Part shown: one piece after another, positions 22,251 to 32,811 of the stretch
Layout of the letters: the number at the start of each line of letters is the position of its first letter
Position numbering within the stretch: position 1 is the stretch's first letter
Origin: Rana temporaria
Lineage: Eukaryota; Chordata; Amphibia; Anura; Ranidae
NCBI RefSeq assembly: GCF_905171775.1
Contig: NC_053491.1
Coordinates: forward strand, 399,879,838-399,943,837
Direction of reading: 5' to 3'
DNA length: 64,000 nt
Translations under genes and position numbers: made by a program
The notes under the pieces: model-generated
Database searches by the model: none
Told to the model about the DNA's origin: nothing
Seen by the model: only the letters and a program-made list of their open reading frames with translations

Positions 22251-23118
22251 TGTAACGGTCACCACCGTTTATGATATTCCATTCCATCGCCCCACGACAG
22301 CTTATCCGACAATCCAGCCGACAGGACCCATTTCATTCCCCAGTAAGACGAGACACACGCTCTGTTTCTGGTTCCAAAATGAATGAATCTTTAATGGTAC
22401 ACTCAGGTTTTTATACAGTTCACAACCAAAAAGCATGTTACAGGGACAATGAAACTCTCCACCCCCAAAACATCACACAATGGGGCTTCATACACATTCT
22501 TTTAGATAATGACATTCAGGTGAGTTAATTATCCCCCAGACGTCCTGACTACGAAAATAAGCTATTCACCTGCATAATACACATTCCTATGTCAGACGTT
22601 CTGTCTCCGACAATAAGCTATTCACACCTGATACACAATACACAGACGTCTGACCTTTAGAGGGTGCTCAGTCACATTCCATACCTTATCATCAATAGAC
22701 TTTTCACACCATACAGTGTCATTAGCATCCACAATGAAAGGTCTTTCAGAAGCCAGACTCAATTAACACCTCAAAGTTAGACATCTGACCTTTACAGACT
22801 TAATTAGTACAATAGACACAAAACAGTATTAGCATCACACAATGGACAATGGAATATTTTAGGAGCCTGACTCAATTAACACCTCAATAGTCTATTGACC
22901 TGTTCATAAGGAACAACTTGTAATATTCTAAGATATCCTGCAAAACATGAATTATCATGAATGTCCCATCTCATGTAATTCATGATATCATTCCTCAGTC
23001 ATCCTATGCCCCTATCGGACATAGGATGAGCCTAGACCCAAGAGTCATTGCTTAAGCTGGCACAGGAGTACCCCATATCCTTCAAAAGTCTCTGGGTGTC
23101 ACGGGCCATTCCGTTACA
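22251..23118 (-). mobile_element. Solo LTR with 5-bp target-site duplication
   Basis: The two ends on the + strand read TGTAACGG and CCGTTACA, that is TG...CA termini in inverted form. GGCAT is found on both sides (22246-22250 and 23119-23123). An LTR of 868 bp with a 5-bp duplication and no internal region is a solo LTR left by recombination of an LTR retroelement. Both Ty3/gypsy and retrovirus-like elements can make such duplications; no coding sequence remains to decide. Orientation follows the AATGGTAAC/ATTAAA-type signal on the - strand. Confidence 0.8.
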
Positions 23119-23126
23119 GGCATGGT

Positions 23127-23565
23127 GTTTTTTCACCTTAATGCATAGGATGCATTAAAGGGTTTGTAAAGACAAATTTTTTATTTATTTGTATATAACA
23201 AACATGTTATACTTACCTCCACTGTGCAGCTCGTCTTCTGGGGTCCCTCGGCGGCTGTCTCGTCTCCTCCCCGCAAGAACTCAACACCTTCATGCGAGCG
23301 AGCTTGCATGGTGTTGAGTTCCTGCGGGCGCGCTCCCATGATACAGCTGGCGGCTATTGCCGCTCACTGTATCACTCGGCCCTGCCCTCTGCGCGCCGCA
23401 TCATTGGATGTGATTGACAGCAGCAGGAGCCTATGGCTGCGCTGCTTTCAATCCATCCAGTGTAGCCAATCAATGGCCAGGCTCAGAAACGAGGAAGACG
23501 ATGGGGGCGTTTACCTTTACAACCCCTTTAAGGTGAAAAAACACAAAGCTTTACAACCCCTTTAA
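23127..23565. mobile_element. TTAA-type foldback, left end incomplete
   Basis: Right end GCTTTACAACCCCTTTAA, with an internal second TTTACAACCCCTTTAAGGTG. Left part TTAAAGGGTTTGTAAAG at 23155. The GC-rich middle (23215-23500) is shared, in the opposite orientation, with 34440-34790 (ATGCGAGCGAGCT, GGCGGCTATTGCC). Confidence 0.6.
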
Positions 23566-24286
23566 GAATTCCAGGTATGGCATTTTTTACATTGTTACAT
23601 TGATCCAGCTAGAGTCCAATATAACTACGTAAAACATGTCATATTTTGAATACTCCTTTATTGCTAAGGGACTGAATGCTGATATCATCTCCTGGGTGGA
23701 TTAGATGTGTGCCTCCTTGACCACCATTCTTCATCAAGGAAGCATTTCTGAGCTGCTACCCCTGCAATGCAAGGAGCCACATGGAACTCCAATCTTTGAC
23801 CTTTGGTTCTTGTCTGCCCACCTATTGTGACTTTGGTCACCTCTGGTCATCTGATCCTCACCTGCTACAAATGGTTGGGTTTTGTGATAACCTAAGGCCT
23901 TTGATTGTGAAACTAAAAGCACAGATACTTACCTCTGCTCCCATGGCACATAGCCCACATTGTCCCTTTCCTGCACCTTCACCCCAGCTTCTTCCAGGTG
24001 GCATGGGATGATGTAACTCTCATGCATGCGCAGGAGTGCAGTCATCCCAGGACATGCAGAGTATGAACAGCTCGGTGTACCTTCTACAGGGCATTGTGAA
24101 CTGACAGGGAGGTGGATTTTATGCATGTCTCTTCTGTAATAAAGAGCCTGTCTGATCCCAATTTTTTACGTTTATTTACATTTTAATTGAACAAGATGAA
24201 GTTAGAAGCTGATTGGTTGCCATGCACAGCTGCACCAGTCCCCCCCCCCCCCCCAATATGTGACGACATACAGAACACTAGCTGGG
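23566..24286. other. No gene recognised
   Basis: Mixed sequence without a supported exon. Small open frames (for example 23781-24011) lack homology that I recognise. A poly-C run lies at 24240-24254. Confidence 0.4.
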
Positions 24287-25194
24287 TTCACACCTGTATG
24301 ATGCAGACACATGTGACTCGCACATGGAATCGCACTGCATATTACATGCAATGTCTGTGAGGTGCAGATTTTGCCTTACATTTTTTATTGGCTGAAATCG
24401 CATGGCATTCGCACTAGACTGGTGCAGGACCCTTCATCCCCCACCAGGTTCACATTGTTGCAGTACTGGACTCTGCATGTAATTTGCACAGGAATCGCAG
24501 TGCATTCCTGTGCAAAGTACATGCAATATCTCTGGGTGCAACGTGAGCCATGGATTTGTATAGCTCAAATCGCACGAAACTGGCACTTGCAGGCAGTTCA
24601 CACTGCCCTCTGCGAACCGCTGGGTGACAATAGAAAGTTAAAGTGGAGCTTCACCCTAAAAACTATTTTTTTACATTAAAAAGTACAATAGTAAGGACAT
24701 TTCATTTCGGCAGTTTTCTTTGCTCTGTACTTACCTTTATTTCCGGTTTTTGTCCAGGGCTTGCGCGTTCTGACGACTCCGGGACTGGGCGTTCCTATCC
24801 CAGCCTCAGGGTTCCGATGACTGCGGGACTGGGCGTTCCTATCCTTCGGTTCGATGATTGACGGCTTGTGAAACAGGTGACCTGTCGCACAACGTGCATC
24901 ACCAGATTTCCGGAAATACCCGAGCTAAGAGTCGGCACTATACAGCACCTGCGCCCGCCGTGTAGAGCTGACTGCGCAGGCGCCGTATAGTGCCGACTCA
25001 CAGCTCGGCTCTTTCCCGACGTCTGGTGACGTGCGTTGTGCGACAGGTCACCTGTTTCACAAGACATCAATCATCGTACGGAAGGATAGGAACGCCCAGT
25101 CAAGCAGTCATCGGAACCCGGAAGCCCTGGACAACATCAGGATATAAAGGTATGTACCAAGAAAAAAAAAAAAAAATGCCGAAGTGTATTGTCC

Positions 25195-26276
25195 TTAAAG
25201 TGGAGTTCCACCCATAAATATAACATTACATCAGTAGTTTTAAAAAAATGTCATTAGTCCTTTAAGAAAAACATTTTTTTTCTTTAGATGCCTTCAAAGT
25301 GTTGTTGCTAGGCAAAATAGTTAATCTTCCCTCTTCCTGCACCTAGGTGCTTAAGCTTCCTAACCTACACCGCACAGACTCCTGGGAATGTAGTGGGTGT
25401 ATCTTTCCAGGAGTCTGTGCACTCCCCAGTCTCGAAGAATCATGTGACTTGGACAGTACAGGTGCTGAAACCTGATCTGAAACCTATTACACTGCTTGTG
25501 CAGCACTGAGCATGTGCGAGATCTGCAAGGCTGAAATCCAGGAAGTCATACAGTCTGGCTTCATGATGCCCACACTTAAGATGGCCACCAGTCAATTTCT
25601 ATTTTATAAAGTGTCTAAATGCTGTAACAACCTAACAAAACGGACCTTAGTTTACAGACTAACTTTACTAGAATACATTAAAGCGGTGGTTCCCCCTTAA
25701 AAACAACTTTTTTTTATTCCACTGCCCCCCCACATTACAATCGAATTAAGGCTCTTATTATTTTTTTGCTGCTGTACATACCTTGATACAGCATATTCAC
25801 CCGTGCATCCGGGTTGCGAGTCCCGCGGGAGTGGGCGTTCCTCACATGTGTTTGATTGACATTTTGCCCAAAAACGAGCTCTCCCCCCGTCGCGTAAGCC
25901 CCGTCACGATTGGCGAAAGGAGCCGAACGGCGATGCGCATGCGCAGTATAGCGCCGACTCGCCGTTCGGCTCCTTTCGCCAACCGTGACGCGGCTTAAGC
26001 GACAGGGGAGAGCTCGTTTTTGGGCAAAATGTCAATCAAACACATGTGAGGAACGCCCACTCCCGCGGGACTCGCAACCCGGGTGCACGGGTGAAGATGC
26101 TGTATCAAGGTATGTACAGCAGCAAAAAAATAATAAGAGCCTTAATTCGATTGTAATGTGGGGGGGCAGTGGAATAAAAAAAAGTTGTTTTTAAGGGGGA
26201 ACCACCGCTTTAAGCTTGTGTATTACAGGGGTATTTGTATTTAAAAAGTGAAATTGTGGCCGGAACTCCGCTTTAA
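25195..26276. mobile_element. TTAA-type foldback (level 3)
   Basis: Left end TTAAAGTGGAGTTCCACCC; right end GGCCGGAACTCCGCTTTAA. It is itself interrupted by the palindrome at 25678-26213. The left half (25195-25677) contains AACTTTACTAG and other AT-rich sequence and no gene. Confidence 0.7.
25678..26213. mobile_element. TTAA-type foldback (level 4), 536-bp near-perfect palindrome
   Basis: TTAAAGCGGTGGTTCCCCCT at the left and its exact inverse AGGGGGAACCACCGCTTTAA at the right. The roughly 230-bp arms are almost identical (CGAATTAAGGCTCTTATTAT against ATAATAAGAGCCTTAATTCG; CCGCGGGAGTGGGCGTTCC against GGAACGCCCACTCCCGCGG). The CpG-rich centre also pairs (AGCCGAACGGCG and CGCCGTTCGGCT). Confidence 0.92.
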
Positions 26277-26689
26277 TATGCTGGATCTGCTAGATGCAAT
26301 TTAATTTTTTTTTTTTTTTGGGTGAACCCCCGCTTTAATGACCCCCCTAGATCAGTTCGCAGATCGCAGTGCGAATTGTCAAATGGTACAGGAATCGGAT
26401 CGGATGAGTGTGAACGCCGATGATGCAATCTGAGCAAAATAGGGGTCCTGCACCACTTTGGTGAGAATGCGATTTCACATTGTTTCTATGGTATAGAATC
26501 TTCAGGTAATAATAAAACTACATCTAAGCATTGAAAGCAGGGACTCAGGAAACACAGCACTCTGCATCATACTTCCTATACATCCCCACCACATTCCCCT
26601 ATACACCCCGCGCTCACACCACAGCGCAGCCTCCCCATCAGCCTATCACAGAGACGCGGCTGTCACTGAAGCCGCACAGCCCCTCCTTC

Positions 26690-26817
26690 TCCTCCTCCCA
26701 TTCACGTTTTCGTCGATCTTGTCTGGCGTCAGGTTCCGTTCGAAATAGGCGCCTCACTTCCTGTTATTGGAGCACAGACCCGGAAGTTGATGTGTGCAGT
26801 ATGCTCACGTAGATCAG
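26690..26817 (+). promoter_or_regulatory. TMEM230: Probable TMEM230 promoter and non-coding first exon
   Basis: A CpG-bearing, TATA-less stretch with ETS-type sites (ACTTCCTG at 26756-26763 and CCGGAAG at 26780-26786). It ends in CAG|GTATAT, a usable donor at 26818. The TMEM230 coding exon 1 has an acceptor at 28562-28563, so an upstream non-coding exon is needed. This is the best candidate by composition, but an alternative lies near 27510-27592. Confidence 0.45.
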
Positions 26818-27205
26818 GTATATGGAGAGAGCCTGCGTGGCCCCGAGCTCAGCGGCCTAGCCCTGATTACTTGTGTGTGTGTGATGGGGGGACAGCGTGC
26901 TCTGTGATACTGATTGGTGGGGAGCCAGGCCTCCTAACAATGCCCCAGAGCCAGTACTGTACAGCCCAACCTGTCCCACAGGAGACACTGTGATCACTGA
27001 TCTCTACGGGGACTGCAGGGCTCAGTGCACAATTCTCTTTCCTAATGCTTTGTTTACTGGACAGAAGCAGCCTGTGTTCTCATACAGTGATCTGCAGCAG
27101 GCCATAGACACCAGAGATCTGTGCAGTAATCGCAGGGTGGCGACCCCTTTCTCTACTCCACCCCTCTTATATGCAATGGGTAGATGCATGCATAGCATTA
27201 ATCCA

Positions 27206-27690
27206 GGGCCGCCCCTGTTCATGTGTCCGGCCCCTTACAGGGCATCGGGTGCATAAATTACAGCGGCAGGTTTTTTTTTTTTTACTGATTAGAGCCAGAG
27301 CGCGACTTGTCAGGCGGCTAAGTCACCTGACGAGCCAGAGGCTCTTATAGGCTTCTAAATCGGGTGGGCTTGGGGTGAAAGAGGATGTGCTCCGATCCCG
27401 CCCCAGGTGTGTTACGCTAATCCTCAATCCAGCCAATCAGAAGCAAGTGTAAGACCCGTTTTCCAATTGGCCACTGAGGAGGAGGGAGGAAACGGAAGCC
27501 GCCACTGCCATGATGACCCAGAGGAAGGGAGGCTGCAGGAGAAAAGCAAGAGAACTGGAGGAAGCCAAGCAGGGGAAGCTGCCGGTGATGGGGTAAGTGC
27601 TACCCACCGACCCAGGGGGGTGGCATACTGTTTACCACCCCCCAAAAACATTTTTCTGCCACTGGTCGCCACAGCTCTGCCCATGTTTTC
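27206..27690. other. Repeat-like block with promoter/exon-like features
   Basis: Opens with CAGGGCCGCCCCTG, a hAT-like end, and includes a 38-bp segment also found at about 28010. Within it, CCAATCAG (27435-27442) and CCAATTGG (27463-27470) precede tandem ATG codons at 27510 and 27513 in good context. A 28-codon basic open frame follows, ending at the donor GG|GTAAGT (27593). It could be a transposon-derived promoter and exon; see findings. Confidence 0.35.
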
Positions 27691-27811
27691 CCCATTCCAG
27701 TGAGTGCAGATAAACACCAGCTGGTTCTTTTCTGTATACAAAGCCTAATGGGAGAATGTACTAAAACCCGAGCAGCGGTGCACAGTAACCAATTGGCTTC
27801 AGCTTGTTCAG

Positions 27812-28072
27812 TAAGAGGCGGTTCACACTGGGGCAGCACGACTTGCCAAGCGACTCGGCAAGGCGATCTACACACGACTTCAGAGGCGACTTGCAAAATG
27901 ACTTCTGTATTGACGTCAATGCAAGTCGCCCCATAGTCGTACAGGAACCTTTTTCTAAGTCGGAGCGACTTGAGTCACTCCTGTTAGAACGGTTCTATAG
28001 TACAGAGCGGAGCGCGACTTGTCAGGCGGCTAAGTCACCTGACGAGTTGCCCCTGTGTGAACCGGCTCTTAA
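27812..28072. mobile_element. Foldback MITE
   Basis: TAAGAGGCGGTTCACACTGG at the left and TGTGTGAACCGGCTCTTA at the right. Paired inner motifs are GCACGACTTGCC/GGCGACTTG and TCAGGCGGC/GTCACCTGACGAGTTG. It has no ORF of note. It lies in the first TMEM230 intron. Confidence 0.65.
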
Positions 28073-28184
28073 AAATGAAAGCTAGTAGCTGATTGGCTGC
28101 CCCACGCAGCTGCCTCGGTCACAAAGAGAGTGAAGTTTGCACAGGATCCTGCAGTCCTCATACAGATCAGTTATATATGATAAG

Positions 28185-28398
28185 TGGAGATGGGCTCAGG
28201 CGTGTTCGAAATCTCACATGCCCGATCCCGCCAGGAAGCTGACACTGCACACAGCTAATTACAGGCAGTAAGACATTTCTTGGTCCGCAGCTGCACAGAC
28301 CGGGAAATGTCTAACTGCCTGTGATTAGCCGTGTGCAGTGTCGGCTTCCTGGCAGGGTCGGCTATGTGGGATTTTGAACACGCCCGAGCCTACCTCTA
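28185..28398. mobile_element. hAT-type foldback MITE with 8-bp TSD
   Basis: Ends TGGAGATGGGCTCAGGCGTG and CACGCCCGAGCCTACCTCTA. The octamer ATGATAAG occurs on both sides (28177-28184, 28399-28406). The arms pair almost throughout (AATTACAGGCAGT against ACTGCCTGTGATT; ACATTTC against GAAATGT). It inserted less than 200 bp upstream of the first TMEM230 coding exon. Confidence 0.88.
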
Positions 28399-28603
28399 AT
28401 GATAAGCAGTCCCAGTGTCTTTTGGGTAAGTGGCAGGGTTGCACTGTAGAACTGGCTTGGGATCCTGTAATCCATAGCCTTATAACTCTTCTAGATAGAT
28501 ATGCTGTGTGCACAGGGGAGCAAGCCATTAACATTTGGTATGTTGTATATCTTTGCTTTTTAGGATTCAGGTTTTCATCTGTATGTAGCAAGCCCTGCGT
28601 GCT

Positions 28604-28699
28604 ATGATGCCCTCACGGAATAATGCTACTGCTCTTCCCAACAGCAAAGTGAAGTACTCTAAAGTCTCTGATACCGATGAGGGATACATTGACCTTCAG
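28604..28699 (+). CDS. TMEM230: TMEM230 coding exon 1
   Basis: Acceptor TTTTAG at 28558-28563, then a short 5' UTR, ATG ATG at 28604 and donor GTGAGG after GACCTTCAG. It encodes the cytosolic N terminus, residues 1-32. Confidence 0.95.
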
Positions 28700-31600
28700 G
28701 TGAGGACATCTGGCTGCCATAGAATTAAATGATCTCAATCTTAAAGCCCAACATCGTAAATTACAAATGAGCTACTCTTACAGTGGCAGAACTCCATCCA
28801 CTCCTGAGAGGTTAAAGTGGTATTACACTCTCCTGGGCAAAAATGATTTGCATGTAGGTGGCTTTGAAAGTATTTCAAACTGCACCATCTAGGGCATGGG
28901 TCTTCAAACTACGGCCTTCCAGTTGTTCAGGAACTACAATTCCCATCATGCCTAGTCATGTCTGTGAATGTCAGTGTGTTACAATGCCTCATGGGATGTG
29001 TGGTTCTACCGCTGGAGGGCCGTAGTTTGAGGATCCCTGATTTAGGGGATATTGCCAATGTTTCTTTTATTTACTTTGCGAATGCGCATTTTGTCCCTGA
29101 CAGCACACTCAGCGTGCTGCCGGTCTATGCATTTATATGCGGTGCCATTTGGTAATAATACAAGCACTAAGCACAATACTGTATTGGACTGTTATACACA
29201 ATTATTAAAGTGGGTTTGTTTTTATATATTGTTTGGTTTGCACATGGAGTCTAACTGTTGGTGATGTAGCGCTGCGTCCCCTGTGGCGTTTTTACTATTT
29301 CGGTCTTCAGAGTGCTTTGACACTTTTGTGGCAGCAGCTGCATGCATTATGTATTTATTAAATTATTTTGTAGTGCAGGTGTGTATTTATGTTTCCCTCC
29401 ATTGGAATTTTGACACAAATCACAGATTTTGCATCTGATGATAATACAAACGCTGAGCACTTTATTGTATTGTACTTCTATTCACTATTATTAATGCTGG
29501 ACTGCTTTTATATAGTGTTTAGTTTGAACATTAAGTCTGACTGGGGTTTTCTTATTTATTTTTTTGCTCTTTTAGTTTGACTTTACATTGCTCAAAGTGG
29601 TTGTAAATGATCTTGTAGTAATAAAATATACCAGCGCAAAAATCACAAGCACATATAAACACCAGGTAAATTTACAACACCCCAGATCGGTATAACATAA
29701 AAATAGTGCAATGCTAATTAAATTTCATGAGGAAAAAAAATGTATATAGGAAAGCACACAGAATTCCAAATAAAGTGACGATGTGCCTTATAAACAATGA
29801 ACTCTGTGACAGACGTATAAGACCTCCACCTTAGGCACTCTATGCCATTTACTTCAACACCAGGACCCCTGAGTTAAAGGGTCAAACAGGCTTTCCCATA
29901 AAGGGCAAATATCCAGGAGTGTGGTCTTCCTGGTGTGGATCTTATGGAGATGCCAGATTAATTCATATATGGAATTATATTGCAGATGATCACCAGTATC
30001 CCAAGATATAGGAATAAATAAGAGACATCTAGTGCTCTCTGCTAGCAAAGATTTAATGAAGTAATAAAAGAATCACACTTGCAAATAAGGCACTTCACTA
30101 AGTGCCAGCAAACAAGCGCTTCTACATAAAAATGCATAGGAGACTCTCCTTCCATACGCGTTACGTCCCAGGGGGTGGTTGTAAACGATCACCTTGTAAA
30201 ACAACTCTTTCAGTTTGAAGTAGAAATAAAAGGTAAAACATTTGTGTATAGAGTAAATTAAACATTATAAAAAAAAGTATTTAAGTCATCACCTTCTTTC
30301 CGTTCCCTCTGTTCTCAGCTGCATAAGAGCTGGGGGGGAGGAGAAGCAGCAGGACACTGGTCTTTCCAGTGAAGGGCTGTGCGGGAGGTGTGTTTCAGGA
30401 CAGGTTTGATCATTGAAGGAGAGCAGGTTGAGTTCCCAGCACAGCTAGGGAACTGACCACGCTGTGCTCTCCTGCTTAGTGTGATCAGTTCTTTGATCAG
30501 AGTGACTGGCAAGAACACCAGAGATTTCACACAAAGGAAGCTATTCAAAGAGAACAGGATACTTTCTCATACAAGTAAGTACATCGTACAGCAGGCTCAT
30601 ATCAGGAACATTAAGTGTTGGGGTAACAAACTAAATATTCCTTATAATGTTCATAAAAATGATGTGCAAAAATTCATTAACACCACTAGGTGGCATAGTA
30701 TACTAACATTAACACTGTGCTATGGCAAAAACCAAAACTGTGGCCAACTGGTGCTGACATGTCGTTTCCTGGAGATTTGTGACCCGGCTCTATAGAGAGT
30801 CAGTCACAATCTCCTGCTATAGTGTGAACACAGCCTTAAAGTCTGAGATTCCAGACGGTCCCCAAACCCCTAAAATTCTCTTGTAAATTCATGATATGAG
30901 GCGATTTAGGCACATCTCCTTCCATAACACAAAATGCTCTTCATCTGAAAGACCTATCACTAGTCTTAAAGCATATCTAAACCCAATAACACAAACTGTT
31001 AGGATTGCAGCTATCCATAGATGTGGCGTTTTTTGTTTTTCACACTTTTTTCCTTATTTTAACCTGGTAATCCCACCGTTAACTTGGTACTGGGGTGACA
31101 ACTGTTCTAAGCAGTGTTGTCATCCTAAGACAGGGAGTGTGTTGGGACCACAACACTGCTTTTGATAACATAACACCTCCCTCTCTCTGTCAGGAAGTGC
31201 CCTGTGGAAGACACAATGCTGCTGGCCGAGCTGGTGCACGTCTGTGTGCGTTGGTGCACGTGCCCTTGCGATTCTTGGCACCCAGCGGCTTATTTAAACA
31301 GGATGTGCAGACAGGACCAGTGGGTGCCTGGCCTTTTTTTGTTTTTATTTTTTGTCTGAGTGTACTGTAGATCTGTGCATATGGCAAGCATGTTTGAATC
31401 CACTATGACTGACACATTACCTTTGCTGGAAGACTATGCCACATATCAACTACTTATTAAGGTAAAACAATACTTCCTAAGATAAGTTTTGAACTTTCCT
31501 CCGCTTACTTTGAGGCCATGTGCCCATGAAATCGCACACACTGCATCCTGGCCGGCTTTAATTTTTTTTTTGTACTAATTGAACAGATCGAATAAACACT

Positions 31601-32767
31601 AAAGCAGAGTTCCACCCAAAAGTGGAAGGTTCCGTCTATCTGCTCTCCCCCCCCACCCCCCAGGGTGTCATATTTGGTACCTTTTAGAGGGAGGAGGTAC
31701 TGGTACCTGTTTTTCACAGGTACCCTACCCCACTTCCGGGAGACTGCATCGCGGCGCTGTCCCTTGGAAGTTCGGCCCCCTTCCTTTTTCCTCCGCCGCC
31801 GGGCCTGTTAGAAGGCGCATGCGCAGTAGGGAACCGGCCGAAAGGCTTCACGGCCAGTTTCTCTTACCAGGAATGGAGGCGGCAGCACCTGGGAGCTATC
31901 AGCTAGGGTGCCGACATCGTGGGCTCCCTGGAAAGGTAAGTGTCCATATATTAAAAGTCGGCAGCTGCAGTATTTGTAGCTGCTGACTTTACATTTTTCT
32001 TTCCCCAGGCTGGAACTCCTCTTGAAGTGGTATATTTACTAGTCCAAAAGGAGCAAAAAATATACATTTATTTATTGAGTTTACATACTTTAACCAGGTA
32101 TGCCTGTGCAAATACTGACTTTCAGGAAATAATAGTAAAGCTATAATCCAACGCCTTATAGTGTGTGATGTTTGCTTACACTTTCTAATGGGTTTCGGTC
32201 TATTTCAAAATGGAATTCCAGCCAAAACATATATTTTTTTTTTTTTAGTCTGGGGTAGACTGGTAAAAGGTTAGAGCCTCTGTCCGCTTCAATGGAAAGA
32301 TTTCCCTCTTACCTTCTGCCCCAGTAACCATACAGGAAAAGAAGGTATACTTTCAAATGGGGACACAGCAATAACATGGTTTTAAACCCTTTTTAATAAA
32401 AAAGGTTATACTCGCCTTCTCTGTGCAGTGATTTTGTAAAGAGCAGTCCCGATCTTCTGGGGTCCTCCACCAACGCTCCAAGCTCCTCCTCAATCCCAAT
32501 CCCTGCTATCTACTTCTATAGACACAGACAGCGGGGCTTGACAGAGCATAGCGCTGGATCAAGAATTTGCTCAGGTAAATATAGGGGGGGAGGGAGTGTC
32601 AGCAAATGGGGCACACCAGTTTTAGTAAATCTCCCTCTATGGTAGAACATCAATAATACACGGTGTACACAATCTGAACAGAAAAAATATGTTTTGTACA
32701 GTCACAGCATTATCATGTATGTTTGTACTTATGATAAGCCCTGAGACCTGTTTCTGTGAATGTTATT

Positions 32768-32811
<44 letters not shown>

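Larger units (their letters stand above)
24638..26338. mobile_element. TTAA-type foldback (level 2), split by level 3
   Basis: Left end TTAAAGTGGAGCTTCACCC; right end GGGTGAACCCCCGCTTTAA. The right arm is broken at GTCC (25194). The left-arm order GGACATTTCATTTCGGC, poly-A region, TTCACCC is completed only after the level-3 element, at 26277-26338. Arms include CACCTGTTTCACAAG and CTTGTGAAACAGGTG. Confidence 0.75.
24287..26510. mobile_element. Outermost foldback-type repeat of a nested stack
   Basis: Flanks 24287-24637 and 26339-26510 look like the two halves of one element. GGTTCACACCTG near 24295 and GACTGGTGCAGGACCC near 24418 have inverted relatives near 26410 (AGTGTGAACGCC) and 26444 (GGGTCCTGCACCACT). 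Three TTAA-type elements sit between the halves. The outer limits are approximate. Confidence 0.45.

Noticed and set aside
27510..27592. Alternative N-terminal exon of TMEM230
   Set aside because: Joining it to the acceptor at 28564 leads to an in-frame stop before the TMEM230 start. A shifted acceptor at 28571 also stops at the ATG. It can only be untranslated or an upstream ORF.
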